Below are positions 36,565 through 45,605 of a DNA stretch of 64,000 nucleotides, one piece after another. The stretch covers positions 8,654,328-8,718,327 of the forward strand of contig NC_017030.1 in assembly GCF_000255295.1 (NCBI RefSeq), in the 5' to 3' direction. Source of the DNA: Corallococcus coralloides DSM 2259 (lineage in GTDB: Bacteria > Myxococcota > Myxococcia > Myxococcales > Myxococcaceae). Below the pieces are notes generated by a model. The model had not been told where the DNA came from and ran no database searches. It worked only from the letters and a program-made list of their open reading frames with translations. A program made the translations under genes and the position numbers. The first letter of the stretch is position 1. Every line of letters starts with the position of its first letter.

Positions 36565-37404
36565 TCAACCGCGCAGCAGCGTGCCCAGGTTCTCGCGCTC
36601 CCAACGCAGCGCGGCGGCGTAGTGCGGGTACGTGCGCTCGCGCTCGCGGAAGGCGCGCGGGTGGTGCACGCGGCGCCCGGTGCGATTGCTGCTGGGGAAC
36701 AGCTGGTGGAGCATCTCGTGGAAGACGATGAACTCCACGAAGAAGGCGGGCACGTCCGGCTTGTCCAGCGCGGGGTGGATGCGGATTTCGCGCGTCTGGT
36801 GGTCGTAGACGCCCAGGCGGATGGACTTGCGGCGGCGGCGCGGCGGCATGCGGCCCCAGCCGATGCGGGCCTGGATGGCGTTCTGGAAGTAGGCCTCGTT
36901 GACGCCGTTGTAGAGCGCGCGCAGGTCGAAGCAGCGGCCCAGCGGATTCAGCTCCGCGTCGGATTCCCGGCGCAGCTGGCGGATGAGCGGCTGCTGGCCC
37001 CGGATGTACTCGTCCAGGAGGGCGCCCGCGGCGCGGTGCCCCCGGCCCGCGTAGTCCGCCACCGCGCGCACGATGACTTCGGGCGCGTCCAGGAACATGT
37101 GGTGCAGCCGCAGTTGGAGCACCTGCGAGCCGCGGCGGAAGGACACCATGGTGGAGCGGTTGTCCGTCACGGCCAGGCGCACCGGCATGCCCAGGTTCGC
37201 GCTCAACCGCCACGCGAGCGACTCCGCGCGCGACCAGAGCTCCTCGCGCGACGCGGTGAGGACGCGCGGCGCTTCCTCCGCCACGCGGTTGCGCGGTGGC
37301 AAGGGGGCGGGTCCTTCCGGCACGCGCTGCGCGGGAGTGGCGGCGCGTTCCGCGGACGAGCCACGCGGGAACAGGGACATCTGGCGGAAGGCTTCGGGCG
37401 TCAC
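36565..37404 (-). CDS. SprT-like zinc metalloprotease-family protein
   Basis: A 279-aa protein from a GTG at 37404; an ATG at 37380 (MSLFPRGSS) is an alternative. The C-terminal half matches SprT-like proteins: a helix ending VYDHQTREIRIHPALDKPDVP, then the metal-binding FIVFHEMLHQLFPS (HExxH with Glu-Met between) and a later HHPRAF His. The first 60 residues are Pro/Arg-rich and probably disordered. SprT-like proteins in other organisms act on DNA-bound proteins, but the role of bacterial members is poorly known. Same strand as pyk with 99 bases between them; co-transcription is possible. Confidence 0.75.
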   Translation of the reverse strand: MTPEAFRQMSLFPRGSSAERAATPAQRVPEGPAPLPPRNRVAEEAPRVLTASREELWSRAESLAWRLSANLGMPVRLAVTDNRSTMVSFRRGSQVLQLRLHHMFLDAPEVIVRAVADYAGRGHRAAGALLDEYIRGQQPLIRQLRRESDAELNPLGRCFDLRALYNGVNEAYFQNAIQARIGWGRMPPRRRRKSIRLGVYDHQTREIRIHPALDKPDVPAFFVEFIVFHEMLHQLFPSSNRTGRRVHHPRAFRERERTYPHYAAALRWERENLGTLLRG

Positions 37405-37532
37405 GCGGGGGGCATCGTACCCGGCACTTCCCGAACCTCAAGGCCAGGGGCTGGATGCCCGTCCGCCCGTCGACCGGGCCCACACCCCGAGCGTGACACC
37501 CCGGGTTGAATTCGTCCCAGAGGCATCGTCCT

Positions 37533-38993
37533 TCAGGACAGGGGGCCCGGGTCGCCATGGCGCGACTTGAGCAGCCGCTCCAGCCGCTCCGGCTCCATGC
37601 GCACCACGAAGGTCTTCTCCCGGGCATAGGTCACCTGCCCGGGGGCCGCGCCCTTCTGCTTGCGGACGAACTTCACCGGCATGTAGCTCACCTCGCCGCG
37701 AGGCTCGCCCTTGGCGCCCGAGTGGTGCAGCGCGAGGTGCGCCGCGTCCAGGAGCACCTCCTGCGCCACCTCCGCGTTCTTCTCCAGCGGCACCACCACG
37801 TGGCTGCCCGGCAGGCCCCGCGCGTGCAGCCACAGGTGCCATGGGCGGGCCACCTTGAAGGTGAGCTGGTCGTTGTCCTCCGAGCCGCGCCCCACCCAGA
37901 TGCGCGCGCCGCCGTGGCCCACGTACTCCTTGAAGGGGAGGCCTCCCTTCGGGCCCTCTTCCCCCTGGGTCACCTGGAGCACTTCCGCCTGCGCGAGCAG
38001 CGCGGCGTCATCCATGGCTTCAATCTGCGTGAGCGCTGTCTGCGCGTGCGCCACCTCGCGCGCGAGCTCCGCCTCGCGGTGGCGGGCCTGCTCCACGCCG
38101 CGCAAGAGCCGCCGGTACTGGTGGAAGTGCCAGTCCGCCTCCTCCTTCGGGGTGCGCTTCGGGTCCAGCTTCACCTGGACCTCCTCCACGCCCGCCTCCG
38201 TATAGGAGGTGAGCGTCACCTGCGAGGCGCCGCGCTTGAGCCGGTGCAGGTTCTGCGCGAGCAGTTCGCCCACCTCTCGGTGCTTCTCCGCTTCCGGGCC
38301 ACGCTGGGCCTCCGCGCGCACCTTCTCCAGCGTGCGCGAGGAGCGCTTCAGCCGCGCCCGGTACGGCTGCGCGAGCCGGCGGCGGATGGCGTCCGCGCGG
38401 CTGGTGCGGTCCTTCTGTCCGAGCACCCGCTCGGCGGCCTGCAGCCTGGGCAGCGCGTCTTCTTCCTTCGGCTCCAGGCGCGAAGGCTGCGCGCGGCCCT
38501 TCGCCAGCGCCTCCGCGGACACGGGCTCCGGTGGCGACCACTGCGCTCCGGGATAGAGGTTGCGCCGCGGGCCGAAGCCCTCACCGGAGAGCATCAGCAC
38601 CCGGTGGTTGTCGCTGAGGAGCAGCAGGCCTCCGGGCGCGCCCACCTCCATCACCAGCCGGCGGCGCACGTCCTCGCGCTCGAACTCCAGGACGACGGCG
38701 CGGCTCTCCTCCAGATAGCGCGCGGCCGCGAGCTTGAAGCCGGTGAGCTCCTGGCGCAGCCAGCGCTGGAAGGGGGCAGGCTCGCCCGGCGTGGGGAAGC
38801 GGTCCTCCGCGACGGACAGGCGCGACAGCTCGCCTTCGGCGCAGAGACAGAGGACCACCGATCTGCCTGGGACGCGCAGCTCCAGGTAGGCCAGTCGGGG
38901 CAGCGGGCACCACGCCTTCTGGGCCACCGCACCCACCAGCCGGGCCGCGGCCTCCGCCACGACCTCCTCGAACTCCACCGGACGCAGCGACAT
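37533..38993 (-). CDS. NFACT-family protein (RqcH/Tae2/FbpA-like)
   Basis: The start is the ATG at 38993 (MSLRPVEFEEVVAEAA), preceded by a GGAGGGG stretch; the open frame further upstream is low-quality sequence. The 486-aa protein has an NFACT-N-like region, a long coiled coil from about residue 180 to 340 (Lys/Arg/Glu-rich with YRRLLRGVEQARHREAELA), and a C-terminal NFACT-R domain with the signature RPWHLWLHARGLPGSHVVVP. Family members bind the large ribosomal subunit and tRNA and extend stalled peptides in ribosome quality control. The usual N-terminal motifs are weak here, so whether it tails peptides is open. Confidence 0.82.
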   Translation of the reverse strand: MSLRPVEFEEVVAEAAARLVGAVAQKAWCPLPRLAYLELRVPGRSVVLCLCAEGELSRLSVAEDRFPTPGEPAPFQRWLRQELTGFKLAAARYLEESRAVVLEFEREDVRRRLVMEVGAPGGLLLLSDNHRVLMLSGEGFGPRRNLYPGAQWSPPEPVSAEALAKGRAQPSRLEPKEEDALPRLQAAERVLGQKDRTSRADAIRRRLAQPYRARLKRSSRTLEKVRAEAQRGPEAEKHREVGELLAQNLHRLKRGASQVTLTSYTEAGVEEVQVKLDPKRTPKEEADWHFHQYRRLLRGVEQARHREAELAREVAHAQTALTQIEAMDDAALLAQAEVLQVTQGEEGPKGGLPFKEYVGHGGARIWVGRGSEDNDQLTFKVARPWHLWLHARGLPGSHVVVPLEKNAEVAQEVLLDAAHLALHHSGAKGEPRGEVSYMPVKFVRKQKGAAPGQVTYAREKTFVVRMEPERLERLLKSRHGDPGPLS

Positions 38994-39039
38994 GGCCCCT
39001 CCCGGGCGGACTTGAAGGGACTTCAAACCCCTGGCCCGC

Positions 39040-39075
39040 AAAAGAAAAACGGCCCGGCGGGTTTCGCCGAGCCGT
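39040..39075 (-). terminator. Rho-independent terminator of the H1-like gene
   Basis: On the minus strand ACGGCTCGGCG pairs with CGCCGGGCCGT across a four-base loop (one mismatch) and is followed by TTTTTCTTTT. It lies 41 bases after the H1-like stop codon and before the NFACT gene, so these two genes are probably separate units. Confidence 0.75.
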
Positions 39076-39115
39076 TCACCGGACGTCAACCGACGTCCGA
39101 AATGACGCCGTTACT

Positions 39116-39319
39116 TCAGGCTTCCGGGGTCGCCGGGGCCGCAGCGGCCTTGCTGGCGCTCTTGCGGGTCGTCTTGCGGGCGGACTTCTTCGCGGCGGCC
39201 TTCTTCGCCGGGGCCTTCTTGGCCGTACCGCGCTTGGCGGCAGGGGCCTTGCGGGCGGTCTTCTTCGTCGCGGTCTTCTTCGACGCGGCCTTCTTCGCGG
39301 TCTTCTTCTTCGCGGCCAT
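39116..39319 (-). CDS. Histone-H1-like Lys/Ala-rich DNA-binding protein (67 aa)
   Basis: The ATG at 39319 has GGAGGA six bases upstream; the open frame before it is not coding-like. The protein is almost wholly repeats of Lys, Ala, Thr and Arg (MAAKKKTAKKAASKK, then PAAKRGTAKKAP), ending in an Ala/Pro tail. This resembles the C-terminal tail of eukaryotic histone H1 and bacterial H1-like nucleoid proteins. It probably binds and compacts DNA. It stands alone with its own promoter and terminator. Low-complexity sequence limits the family call. Confidence 0.8.
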   Translation of the reverse strand: MAAKKKTAKKAASKKTATKKTARKAPAAKRGTAKKAPAKKAAAKKSARKTTRKSASKAAAAPATPEA

Positions 39320-39401
39320 CGGAATCCTCCGTTCAGTGTTGAGGCCCGCGAGGACGCGAGCCCTGCACCCACTTCGAACTGAACGTGAGTGCTTGAAATG
39401 A

Positions 39402-39430
39402 ATGGTACGGGCGACATGCCAGTGTGTCAA
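39402..39430 (-). promoter_or_regulatory. Sigma-70-type promoter for the H1-like gene
   Basis: Read on the minus strand, TTGACA (39430-39425) is a perfect -35 box and TACCAT (39407-39402) a 4/6 -10 box, spaced 17 bases apart. The start site would be near 39395, giving a leader of about 75 bases before the ATG at 39319. Confidence 0.65.
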
Positions 39431-39666
39431 CGCATGGTGATGTATTGCAGTGCGCGGCGAGGCCGATTTTTGGCCTCCGGGCGCTTCGAACCGTTCGTGA
39501 CGGTCATTTCGGGGGTCCGACGCGTCGCGTGCGGGGCCCAATTTCCGGCTCCGGACGCATTTCGCGGGTCCGCGCTACAGGTCTGGATGTCCGCTGCCGT
39601 GCATCCGGTGCGCGCGCATCGCGTCGCTTCCCGTCGTGGAGGCGGCGGCCTACGGTGCCCGCCCGC
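39431..39666. other. Divergent intergenic region between H1-like and beta-glucosidase genes
   Basis: Together with the leader and promoter of the H1-like gene this forms a 347-base gap. The part 39431-39666 contains no convincing gene. The forward frame that enters the glucosidase gene is open here but Arg/Gly/Ser-rich and lacks a ribosome binding site, so I treat it as leader. I see no clear plus-strand promoter. Confidence 0.5.
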
Positions 39667-40995
39667 ATGAGCTCCACCGCGCTGACCTTCCCCGCGTCCT
39701 TCACCTTCGGCGTCGCCACGTCCGCGTACCAGGTGGAAGGCGGCATCGAGAACGACTGGGCCGAGTGGGAGCGGCAGGGGAAGTTGAAGGAGCCCCACGC
39801 GAGATGCGGCCTCGCGGTGGACCACTGGCGCCGCTACGCGGAGGACTACGCCCTGGCGAAGGCGGTGGGGGCCACGGCGTTCCGGCTGTCTCTGGAGTGG
39901 GCGCGCATCGAGCCCGAGCGCGGCCGGTTCGACGGCGCGGCGCTGGAGGGCTACCGCGAGCGGCTGCTGAAGATGCGCGCGCAGGGCCTGCGGCCCGTGG
40001 TGACGCTCCATCACTTCACCCACCCCACGTGGTTCCACGCGTCCACGCCGTGGCACCTTCCGGAGAGCCTGGAGGCCTTCCGCCAGTACGTGCGCCGGTG
40101 CGCGCCCCTGTTGGAGGGGCTGGACGCGCTCGTCATCTCCTTCAACGAACCGATGGTCCTCTTGTTGGGCGGCTACCTCCAGGGCCTGATGCCGCCGGGC
40201 ATCGCGGACGGGGCGAAGACGATGGCCGCGCTCGGGAACATGGTGCGCGCGCACGTCATCGCGCGGGAAGAGCTGGGCCAGCACCTGGGCCGGGTGGAGC
40301 TGGGCATCTCCCAGAACATGCTCGCGTTCACGCCGGACCGCTGGTGGCATCCCCTGGACCGCTCGCTGGTGCGGCTGGCGGCCCCTGCCTACAACCACGC
40401 GTTCCACGAGGCGCTGTCGTCCGGCCACCTGCGCGTGTTCATGCCGGGCGTGGCGTCCACGGACGTGCGCATCGAGGGGGCGCGCGACTCCGTGGAGTTC
40501 GTGGGCGTCAACTACTACACGCGCGCGCACCTGCGCTTCATGCCGCGCCCACCCTTCATCGACTTCAAGTACCGCGACCCGGACGGACGCGGGCTCACCG
40601 ACATCGGGTGGGAGCAGCGGCCCGAGGGCTTCCTCCAGCTGCTTCAGGAGGTGAAACGCTACGGCAAGCCGGTGTGGGTCACCGAGAACGGCATCGACGA
40701 CCGCAAGGGGACGGTGCGGCCGGAGTACCTGCACGCGCACCTGCGCCAGGTGCTGGCCGCGCGCGAGGCGGGCGTGGACGTGCAGGGCTACCTTTATTGG
40801 AGCCTGCTGGACAACTTCGAGTGGCTGGAGGGTTGGGGCCCGCGCTTCGGCCTCTACCACGTCGACTTCGACACGCTGGAGCGCCGCCCCACCCCGGCCT
40901 GCGACTACTTCCGCGAGGTCGCCACCGGGCGCGTGCTGGTGCCGCCGGCTTCCGTCGCGGGCGTGGCCAGCGCTCAGCCCAGCGCCGCGCGGTAG
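39667..40995 (+). CDS. Family GH1 beta-glucosidase (442 aa)
   Basis: The start is the ATG at 39667 (MSSTALTFPASFTFGVATSA). It shows the GH1 pattern: FTFGVATSAYQVEGGIENDW at the N-terminus, FRLSLEWARIEPERG, the acid/base Glu in VISFNEPMVL (NEP), YYTRAHLRFM, the nucleophile Glu in VWVTENGIDD (TENG), and GYLYWSLLDNFEWLEGWGPRFGLYHVDF at the C-terminus. The enzyme should hydrolyse terminal beta-glycosides. There is no signal peptide, so it is cytoplasmic. The 3' end overlaps the convergent dusB-like gene by 22 bases. Confidence 0.93.
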   Translation: MSSTALTFPASFTFGVATSAYQVEGGIENDWAEWERQGKLKEPHARCGLAVDHWRRYAEDYALAKAVGATAFRLSLEWARIEPERGRFDGAALEGYRERLLKMRAQGLRPVVTLHHFTHPTWFHASTPWHLPESLEAFRQYVRRCAPLLEGLDALVISFNEPMVLLLGGYLQGLMPPGIADGAKTMAALGNMVRAHVIAREELGQHLGRVELGISQNMLAFTPDRWWHPLDRSLVRLAAPAYNHAFHEALSSGHLRVFMPGVASTDVRIEGARDSVEFVGVNYYTRAHLRFMPRPPFIDFKYRDPDGRGLTDIGWEQRPEGFLQLLQEVKRYGKPVWVTENGIDDRKGTVRPEYLHAHLRQVLAAREAGVDVQGYLYWSLLDNFEWLEGWGPRFGLYHVDFDTLERRPTPACDYFREVATGRVLVPPASVAGVASAQPSAAR

Positions 40996-41987
40996 TCCAC
41001 TTCCGGCTCCTCTAGAGGTGCCGTGGGGTCCGTGTCCGCGCCCGCGAAGAAGCGGCGCACGCTGTCCTCCACCGCCTCCGGCGAGTCCAGCCCGTTCACC
41101 TCCGAGCGGAAGTGCGCCGCGCCCTTGAGGCCATGGGCGTACCAGGCCAGGTGGCGGCGGAAGGAGCGCACCGCGCCCAGGGCGTCCCCGACGAACTCCG
41201 CGTGGGCCCGGGCGTGCTCCAGCACCAGCTCACAGCGCTCCTCCGGCGTGGCGGGCGGGCCGCCTTGCAGTTCGCGGAAGAGCCACGGGTTGCCCAGGGC
41301 GCCCCGGCCAATCATCACGAAGTCGCAGCCGGTGCTGTCCAGCATGCGGTGGGCGTCCGCCACCGTCTTCACGTCCCCGTTGCCCATGATGGGCAGCTCC
41401 GGGAAGTGGCGCTTCAGGTCCGCGATGTGGGCCCAGTTCGCCTGCCCCGAGTAGCCCTGCTCGCGCGTGCGCGGGTGCAGGGCGAGCCCCGCGCACCCGG
41501 CCTCCTGCAGCGCCTCCGCCACCTTCAGATAGTTGAGCGTGCGCGCGTCCCAGCCCGAGCGGATTTTGCAGGTGACGGGCAGGCCGGTGGCTTCCCGGAT
41601 GGCGCGGACGATGTCGGCGGCGCGGGGCACGTCGCACAGCAGGCCGCTGCCGGCGCCGTTGCGCACCACCTTCTTCACCGGGCAGCCCATGTTGATGTCG
41701 ATGACCTGCGCGCCCGCGGCCTTGCCCACCTGCGCGGCCTGGGCCATGGCCTCCGGCTCGCCGCCGAAAATCTGGAGCGAGTAGGGCTTCTCCACGGCAG
41801 GGTCGTAGCGCAGGTACTTGAGGGTGCGCTGGTTCTGGCGCATCAGGCCCTGGGCGCTGACCAGCTCCGTGGGGCAGAGGGCCGCGCCCAGCCGGAAGGC
41901 GATGACGCGGAAGGGGCGCTCGCTCACGCCGGCCATGGGCGCGAGGATGTAGGGGTTGGGGAGCGTGTAGGGACCCAGCTTCAGCAT
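40974..41987 (-). CDS. dusB: tRNA-dihydrouridine synthase, DusB type
   Basis: The start is the ATG at 41987 (MLKLGPYTLPNPYILAPMAG); an upstream extension exists but lacks coding character. The 337-aa flavoenzyme reduces uridines in the D-loop of tRNA. Family motifs: LAPMAGVSERPFRVIAFRLG, QIFGGEPEAMAQAA, IDINMGCPVKKVVRNGAGSG (catalytic Cys), TCKIRSGWDA, LALHPRTREQGYSG, MGNGDVKTVADAHRML and MIGRGALGNPWLF. DusB is the closest subfamily by eye because of the GYSGQANW and GNGDV sequences. Confidence 0.9.
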   Translation of the reverse strand: MLKLGPYTLPNPYILAPMAGVSERPFRVIAFRLGAALCPTELVSAQGLMRQNQRTLKYLRYDPAVEKPYSLQIFGGEPEAMAQAAQVGKAAGAQVIDINMGCPVKKVVRNGAGSGLLCDVPRAADIVRAIREATGLPVTCKIRSGWDARTLNYLKVAEALQEAGCAGLALHPRTREQGYSGQANWAHIADLKRHFPELPIMGNGDVKTVADAHRMLDSTGCDFVMIGRGALGNPWLFRELQGGPPATPEERCELVLEHARAHAEFVGDALGAVRSFRRHLAWYAHGLKGAAHFRSEVNGLDSPEAVEDSVRRFFAGADTDPTAPLEEPEVDYRAALG

Positions 41988-42083
41988 GGCGGAAGACACC
42001 CTATACCCCGGAGGGGAACAGAAGCGCGCGGGGCATGAGAACGGCCCTGCGCGAGTGGAGGCCAACGATTAAGGTCCCCCTCC

Positions 42084-43511
42084 ATGTTCCGTTTCAGGCT
42101 CGGGAGCGTCCCCGTCCACGTCCACACGAGTCACCTGCTGTTCTCCGCGGTGTTCGCCTACCAGTCCCTGCCCCTGCCGGGCCGGCACTCGGGTGCCGGG
42201 TGGCTGGGAGACCAGCTGGCCGACGCCTCGTCGCCCGGGCACATGGGCGCGGTGGTGAGCTACGTGCTGGCGTGGATGTTCATCGTCTTCGTGTCCGTGC
42301 TCGTCCATGAGCTGGGGCACGCGGTGGCCTTCCGCTTCTTCGGGTACCAGCCGAGCGTGGACCTGGTGTTCATGGGCGGCGTCACCCGGCCCAACACGGA
42401 CTCGCCCCTGCCCTGGCACAAGGACGTGGTGAGCAGCTTCGCGGGCCCGCTGGCGGGGCTGACGCTGGGCGTCCTGTGCTGGGTGGTGCTGATGCAGGTG
42501 CGGGGCCGCTCGGAGGTGGCGGACTTCTTCCTGAGCAACTTCTTCTTCGCCAACATGGTGTGGGCGGTGCTGAACCTGCTGCCGGTGCCTCCCCTGGATG
42601 GCGGGCACATCAGCACGGCGCTGGCGACGCGGATGTTCGGGCGGCGGGGCTTCATCGTGTCGCACGTGCTGGCGCTGGGCCTGTGCGTGGGCCTGGTGCT
42701 GCTCAGCATCAAGAGCGGGGCCCTGTTCATGGGCGTCCTCTTCGCCATGTTCGGCTTCCAGGCGTTCCGCGTGCTGTCGGACGTGATGCGCGCGCGCAAC
42801 GAGGCCAAGGAGGAGGAGGGCCCCACCGCCCAGGCCCTGCGCGAGGCGCAGCAGGCGCTGCGCGAGGACCGGCTGGACGACGCGTGGCGGCAGGGCAACC
42901 GGGTGCTGGAGACGGAGGGCCTGTCCCCGAACCTCACCAGCCGGACCCATTACCTGCTGGGCTGGGTGGCGCTGAAGCAGGGCCACGGGCGGCCCGCGCT
43001 GGACCACTTCTCCCAGGTGCAGGGCCAGCCGGTGGAGATGCACGCGGTGGCGGCGGCGTTCTCGCTGGTGGGGGATGACGCCAGGGCGGTGGGCTACTGG
43101 AAGCAGGCGTGGGGCGAGTCGCAGGACCGCACCGTGATGCACGAGTATGCGGGCGCGCTCATCCGGCTGGGCCAGGTGAACGAGGCGCTGCGGCTGCCCG
43201 GCGTGGACCCGGCGTCCGCGTTCCGGTGCGCGGAGCGGGCGCTGTTCATCCGGGGCGCCTATTCGGAGGCCGCGGCGGTGAGCGAGGCGGCGTTGCAGCA
43301 CGTGCCGGACCCGGGCATCGCGTACGACGCGGCGTGCGCCTTCGCGCGCGCGGGCAACGTGGCGGACGCGGTGCGGCTGCTCCAGCGGGCGGAAGGCCTG
43401 GGCTTCAAGGACGCGGCCTATGCCGCCTCCGACGAGGACCTGGCGCACCTGCACGGACACCCCGCCTTCGAGGAGTGGCTGGCGCGGCTGCGGCCGGCCG
43501 CGTCGTCCTGA
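42084..43511 (+). CDS. M50 site-2 protease-family membrane protein with TPR-like C-terminus
   Basis: A 475-aa protein. The zinc motif HELGH is at residues 75-79 within a hydrophobic segment, and the second motif NLLPVPPLDGGHI at about 164-176 supplies the Asp ligand. Three or four membrane segments are visible in the first 240 residues. The C-terminal 230 residues are soluble and helical with TPR-like repeats (LREAQQALREDRLDDAWRQG; ALDHFSQVQGQP). M50 enzymes cut substrates within the membrane, for example anti-sigma factors. The ECF sigma and anti-sigma genes just downstream (gap 55 bases) may be functionally linked; this is inference. Confidence 0.85.
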   Translation: MFRFRLGSVPVHVHTSHLLFSAVFAYQSLPLPGRHSGAGWLGDQLADASSPGHMGAVVSYVLAWMFIVFVSVLVHELGHAVAFRFFGYQPSVDLVFMGGVTRPNTDSPLPWHKDVVSSFAGPLAGLTLGVLCWVVLMQVRGRSEVADFFLSNFFFANMVWAVLNLLPVPPLDGGHISTALATRMFGRRGFIVSHVLALGLCVGLVLLSIKSGALFMGVLFAMFGFQAFRVLSDVMRARNEAKEEEGPTAQALREAQQALREDRLDDAWRQGNRVLETEGLSPNLTSRTHYLLGWVALKQGHGRPALDHFSQVQGQPVEMHAVAAAFSLVGDDARAVGYWKQAWGESQDRTVMHEYAGALIRLGQVNEALRLPGVDPASAFRCAERALFIRGAYSEAAAVSEAALQHVPDPGIAYDAACAFARAGNVADAVRLLQRAEGLGFKDAAYAASDEDLAHLHGHPAFEEWLARLRPAASS

Positions 43512-43566
43512 CGGGGCGACTTTCTCCCGTGCGGCGCCTTTCGGGCCCTAGAATCCGCGCCTGCCC

Positions 43567-44196
43567 GTGAGCCCTTCGTCCCCTCCCGTGAAACCTGGTG
43601 CCGCGCCCGTGCGTACCGGGGACATGCCGGCATCTTCAGGAGCCTCCGGCGACTCGGACGAGGTGTTGATGGAGCGGTTCTGCCAGGGAGACGCGCAGGC
43701 GTTCGACGCGCTCTTCCAGCGCTACGCGCGCCCCGTCCAGGGCTACCTGGCGCGCCTCACCGGCAGCCCCGCCACCGCCGAGGACCTGGCGCAGCTCACC
43801 TTCCTGTCCCTGGTGCGCGCGCGGGGCCGCTATCAGGCCGGTGCCCGCGTCCGGCCGTGGCTGTACGCCATCGCCACCAACGCCGCGCGGGACCATGCGC
43901 GCCGCCACCGCCGCCCGGAGGACCTCACGCCAGAGGGGGAATTGCCCCTCACCGCCGTGGCGGACACGCCGGAGCCTCGCGACGCGGGCCTGGAGCGCGC
44001 GGTGCAGCACGCCCTGGCGCAGCTCCCCGAAGGCCAGCGGCTGCCCATCCTCATGCACCGCTTCGAGGGCATGGGCTTCGCCGAGATCGCCGAGGCCCTG
44101 GGCCTCACCGAGAGCGCGGTGAAGGTCCGCGCCCACCGGGGCTACGCGCGCCTGCGAGAGCTGCTCGCGCCCCTTCAGCAGGAGACTTCACGATGA
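43567..44196 (+). CDS. ECF-type RNA polymerase sigma factor (209 aa)
   Basis: Sigma-70 region 2 is in DALFQRYARPVQGYLARL and ATAEDLAQLTFLSLVRARGR; region 4 is in LPEGQRLPILMHRFEGMG and EIAEALGLTESAVKVRAHRG. Regions 1 and 3 are absent, as in extracytoplasmic-function factors. The annotated start is a GTG at 43567; an ATG at 43624 (MPASSGASGDSD) would remove a Pro-rich lead and is equally possible. Its stop overlaps the start of the anti-sigma gene by ATGA, so the pair is translated together. Confidence 0.88.
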   Translation: MSPSSPPVKPGAAPVRTGDMPASSGASGDSDEVLMERFCQGDAQAFDALFQRYARPVQGYLARLTGSPATAEDLAQLTFLSLVRARGRYQAGARVRPWLYAIATNAARDHARRHRRPEDLTPEGELPLTAVADTPEPRDAGLERAVQHALAQLPEGQRLPILMHRFEGMGFAEIAEALGLTESAVKVRAHRGYARLRELLAPLQQETSR

Positions 44197-44975
44197 CGCC
44201 CGAGTGCGAACGCGTCCTGGACCAAATGGACGGCCCGTTGCCCCCGGACCTGGCGTCACACGCGGCCGGGTGCGCGGACTGCCGCGCCCTCCTGGAGGGC
44301 TTCCAGGTGCTGGCGCCCCCCTCCTCCGCTCCTCCCGCCGTGCCCATCGACGAGGCGAAGCTCGAAGAGTCGCGGCGCCAGTCGCTGACGGAGCTGGCGG
44401 CGCACCCTCGGCCCACGCCGTGGTGGCAGGAGGTGGCGGTGCTGCTCGCCACCTATCTGGGCGTGGGCGTGATGGGGCTGCTCTGGGTGGGCCGGCACGG
44501 GATGATGCTCAACTCCGCGTCGCCGCTGGCGGTGGCGCTCGTGGCGCTGCTCATCGTCGTGGGCGTGGGCGGCGGAGCGATGGTGGCCCTGGCGCCAAGG
44601 CAGCGCGCCTGGCCCTTCACGCTCGTGGCCGTGGGCGCGCTCGTCGTGGCGCTGGCGCAGCTGACCGGGCGCTCGGGCGTCCAGGTGCGGCCGTTCCTCG
44701 CGGGCACCCTGGGGTGCATGGGCGCGGAGGTGGCGCTGTCGGTGGTGCCGCTGGCCCTGGCGCTCGTCCTCTTGTGCCGCTCCGCCTTCCAGCCCGTGCG
44801 GGCGCTGGCGGCAGGCCTGTCCTCCGCGGGTGTGAGCCTGCTCGTGCTGCACGTGCACTGTCCGGACGGCAGCGCGGGCCACCTGATGCTGGGCCACGTG
44901 CTGCCGTGGTTCGTGCTGGCGGGCGTGGCGGTGTTCATCCGCTCGCGCCTGCCGTCCCGCTCGTTCGCGCCCTGA
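44193..44975 (+). CDS. Membrane anti-sigma factor, NrsF/DUF1109-like (260 aa)
   Basis: The ATG at 44193 overlaps the sigma stop. Near the N-terminus is a zinc-binding-type motif, HAAGCADCRALLEG (H-x3-C-x2-C), as in ZAS anti-sigma factors. After about residue 85 come six hydrophobic segments (for example VAVLLATYLGVGVMGLLWVG and PLAVALVALLIVVGVGGG), a layout like NrsF/DUF1109 anti-sigma proteins. It should hold the sigma factor at the membrane until an unknown signal arrives. Confidence 0.82.
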   Translation: MTPECERVLDQMDGPLPPDLASHAAGCADCRALLEGFQVLAPPSSAPPAVPIDEAKLEESRRQSLTELAAHPRPTPWWQEVAVLLATYLGVGVMGLLWVGRHGMMLNSASPLAVALVALLIVVGVGGGAMVALAPRQRAWPFTLVAVGALVVALAQLTGRSGVQVRPFLAGTLGCMGAEVALSVVPLALALVLLCRSAFQPVRALAAGLSSAGVSLLVLHVHCPDGSAGHLMLGHVLPWFVLAGVAVFIRSRLPSRSFAP

Positions 44976-44988
44976 GGAGCTTGGAGTC

Positions 44989-45429
44989 CTACTGGAGGCG
45001 CGACAGCGCTTCCTGGGGGAAGGCGCGCGCGTCCACCTTCGCGTGCCACTCCTTGATGCGGCCGTCCGGCCCGATGACGACGCCCACCCGGCGCGCGTTG
45101 GGGGCCGAGGCATCATCCGCGGCCCCGTAGGCCAGCCCCACCTTGCGATCCACGTCGCACAGGAGCGGGAAGTTGAAGCCGAACTTCTGGGAGAACGCCT
45201 GGTTCTCCTCCGGCGTGTCGAAGCTGATGCCCAGGATGGCGGTGCCCTTCGCCTCGTACTGGGCCTTGTGATCGCGGAAGGAGCAGCCCTCCGCGGTGCA
45301 TCCCGGGGTGTCCGCCTTCGGGTAGAACCAGAGCACCACGTTCTTGCCCCGGTAGTCCGACAGCCGGTGCGTCTTCCCCGTCGCGTCCTGCACGGTGAAC
45401 TCCGGCGCCACGTCTCCCTGCTTGAGCAT
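44989..45429 (-). CDS. bcp: Peroxiredoxin, bacterioferritin comigratory protein (BCP) type
   Basis: The start is the ATG at 45429 ([15 protein letters not shown]) with AAGGAGG eight bases upstream; longer forms are not favoured. The 146-aa thioredoxin-fold enzyme reduces hydroperoxides. The active-site segment is [20 protein letters not shown], with peroxidatic Cys in PGCT and a second Cys five residues later, as in atypical 2-Cys BCP/PrxQ enzymes. No signal peptide, so cytoplasmic. It converges on the anti-sigma gene with a gap of 13 bases. Confidence 0.93.
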   Translation of the reverse strand: MLKQGDVAPEFTVQDATGKTHRLSDYRGKNVVLWFYPKADTPGCTAEGCSFRDHKAQYEAKGTAILGISFDTPEENQAFSQKFGFNFPLLCDVDRKVGLAYGAADDASAPNARRVGVVIGPDGRIKEWHAKVDARAFPQEALSRLQ

Positions 45430-45605
45430 GTGCGATGCCTCCTTCATGGGGTGGAAACCGGGGCGTCGTAGCACGCTCCGGGGGCAGGGAGCCGGGCACC
45501 GCTCGGGTGATGTGTGGAGTGGAGTGCAGGCGGACGGCGCCGGAGAGTCGGCGTCATCAAGATGCTTGAAACGCACCGGCCTCCTCCATTTAGTAGGTGC
45601 ACCAA

